This document shows positions 5,224 to 5,553 of a stretch of 5,553 nucleotides of DNA, in pieces. Every line of letters begins with the position of its first letter. Positions within the stretch are counted from its first letter, which is position 1. The DNA lies in assembly GCA_902795715.1 (NCBI GenBank), contig CADBME010000429.1:1-5553 (forward strand), written 5' to 3'. The notes under the pieces were generated by a model. That model made no database searches. It was not told the origin of the DNA and saw only the letters and a program-made list of their open reading frames with translations. The position numbers and the translations under genes are program-made. Source of the stretch: an uncultured Lachnospiraceae bacterium. GTDB taxonomy: Bacteria; Bacillota_A; Clostridia; Lachnospirales; Lachnospiraceae.

Positions 5224-5553
5224 TCATTGGTCCTTCCAGACATCCGTATTGTTCAGGCCTATATTCCCCTCAAAGAATACCGGATCCTTCCCTTCCTTTT
5301 TCTGTTTTTCATAGTCCTTCAGGCAATCGATGGCTATGCGGCTTAAAAGGAAGATAGCAACGATGTTCACCACGGCTTCCAGGCCCATGGTAATGTCAGC
5401 CAGGCTCCATGCCACATCCATATTGTTGCCGGCTCCGAAAAAGAGCATAAGGGCGGCAGCAACTCGAAATGCGTAAAGAACCCATTTGTTCCTGGTAATA
5501 AAAAGGATATTGGCTTCCGCATAAAAATAGTTTCCCAAAATAGAAGTAAATGC
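5224..5553 (-). CDS. Alanine/glycine:cation symporter (AGCS family), C-terminal fragment at window edge
   Basis: The last 109 residues of a membrane transporter that imports alanine or glycine with sodium or protons. The frame stays open to the window edge, so the 5' part lies outside; the TTG at 5538 is an internal codon, not a start. The visible part opens with AFTSILGNYFYAEANI, matching the conserved family segment before the last helices. Two hydrophobic stretches follow (about visible residues 24-40 and 48-77), with LADITMGLEAVVNIVAIFLL as the final membrane segment. The end is a charged cytoplasmic tail typical of the family (LKDYEKQKKEGKDPVF). The gene stops at 5224, 117 bases before the PFK start on the same strand. 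The family call rests on the C-terminal signature; the exact substrate is not determined. Confidence 0.88.
   Translation of the reverse strand, partial: AFTSILGNYFYAEANILFITRNKWVLYAFRVAAALMLFFGAGNNMDVAWSLADITMGLEAVVNIVAIFLLSRIAIDCLKDYEKQKKEGKDPVFFEGNIGLNNTDVWKDQ

Noticed and set aside
1..5553. A novel defence, retron, CRISPR or mobile system
   Set aside because: No array, reverse transcriptase, nuclease, toxin-antitoxin pair or transposase is visible; WYL regulators can accompany defence genes, but here the neighbours are metabolic.

Overview
The window looks like ordinary chromosome from a low-to-moderate GC Firmicute, most likely a clostridial (Lachnospiraceae-like) anaerobe. Reasons: strong AGGAG-type ribosome sites at every start, a pyrophosphate-type phosphofructokinase, a DegV protein, an AGCS-type amino-acid symporter, a WYL-domain regulator, and a tRNA without an encoded CCA. 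This placement is inferred from gene content and style; no taxonomic search was possible.

Layout from left to right. Positions 1-1454 (minus) hold an FGGY-family sugar kinase that runs off the left edge and lacks only its extreme C-terminus. Positions 1455-1791 are a 337-base divergent control region. It carries a perfect TTGACA-N17-TATAAT promoter for the kinase, several short inverted and direct repeats, and a structured leader for the rightward gene. Positions 1792-2646 (plus) encode a DegV-family fatty-acid-binding protein. It converges on a minus-strand tRNA-Glu(CUC) at 2726-2797, which has its own terminator (2677-2718) and a plausible promoter (2812-2840). Positions 2874-5553 are all minus strand. 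In order of transcription they are the C-terminal end of an alanine/glycine:cation symporter (5553-5224, truncated by the right edge), a PPi-dependent phosphofructokinase (5106-3877) and an HTH/WYL transcription regulator (3866-2874).

The PPi-PFK and the WYL regulator are tightly coupled: 10 bases separate them, and the ribosome site of the second begins with the stop codon of the first. The regulator is therefore probably made from the same message as a central glycolytic enzyme. The kinase and degV share a divergent intergenic region and may be co-regulated, but nothing shows a shared pathway. The theme is central carbon and nutrient metabolism plus housekeeping.

I found no convincing sign of a new defence, mobile or RNA-guided system. 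The observations most worth a second look are the repeat architecture of the divergent control region and the PFK-WYL coupling.
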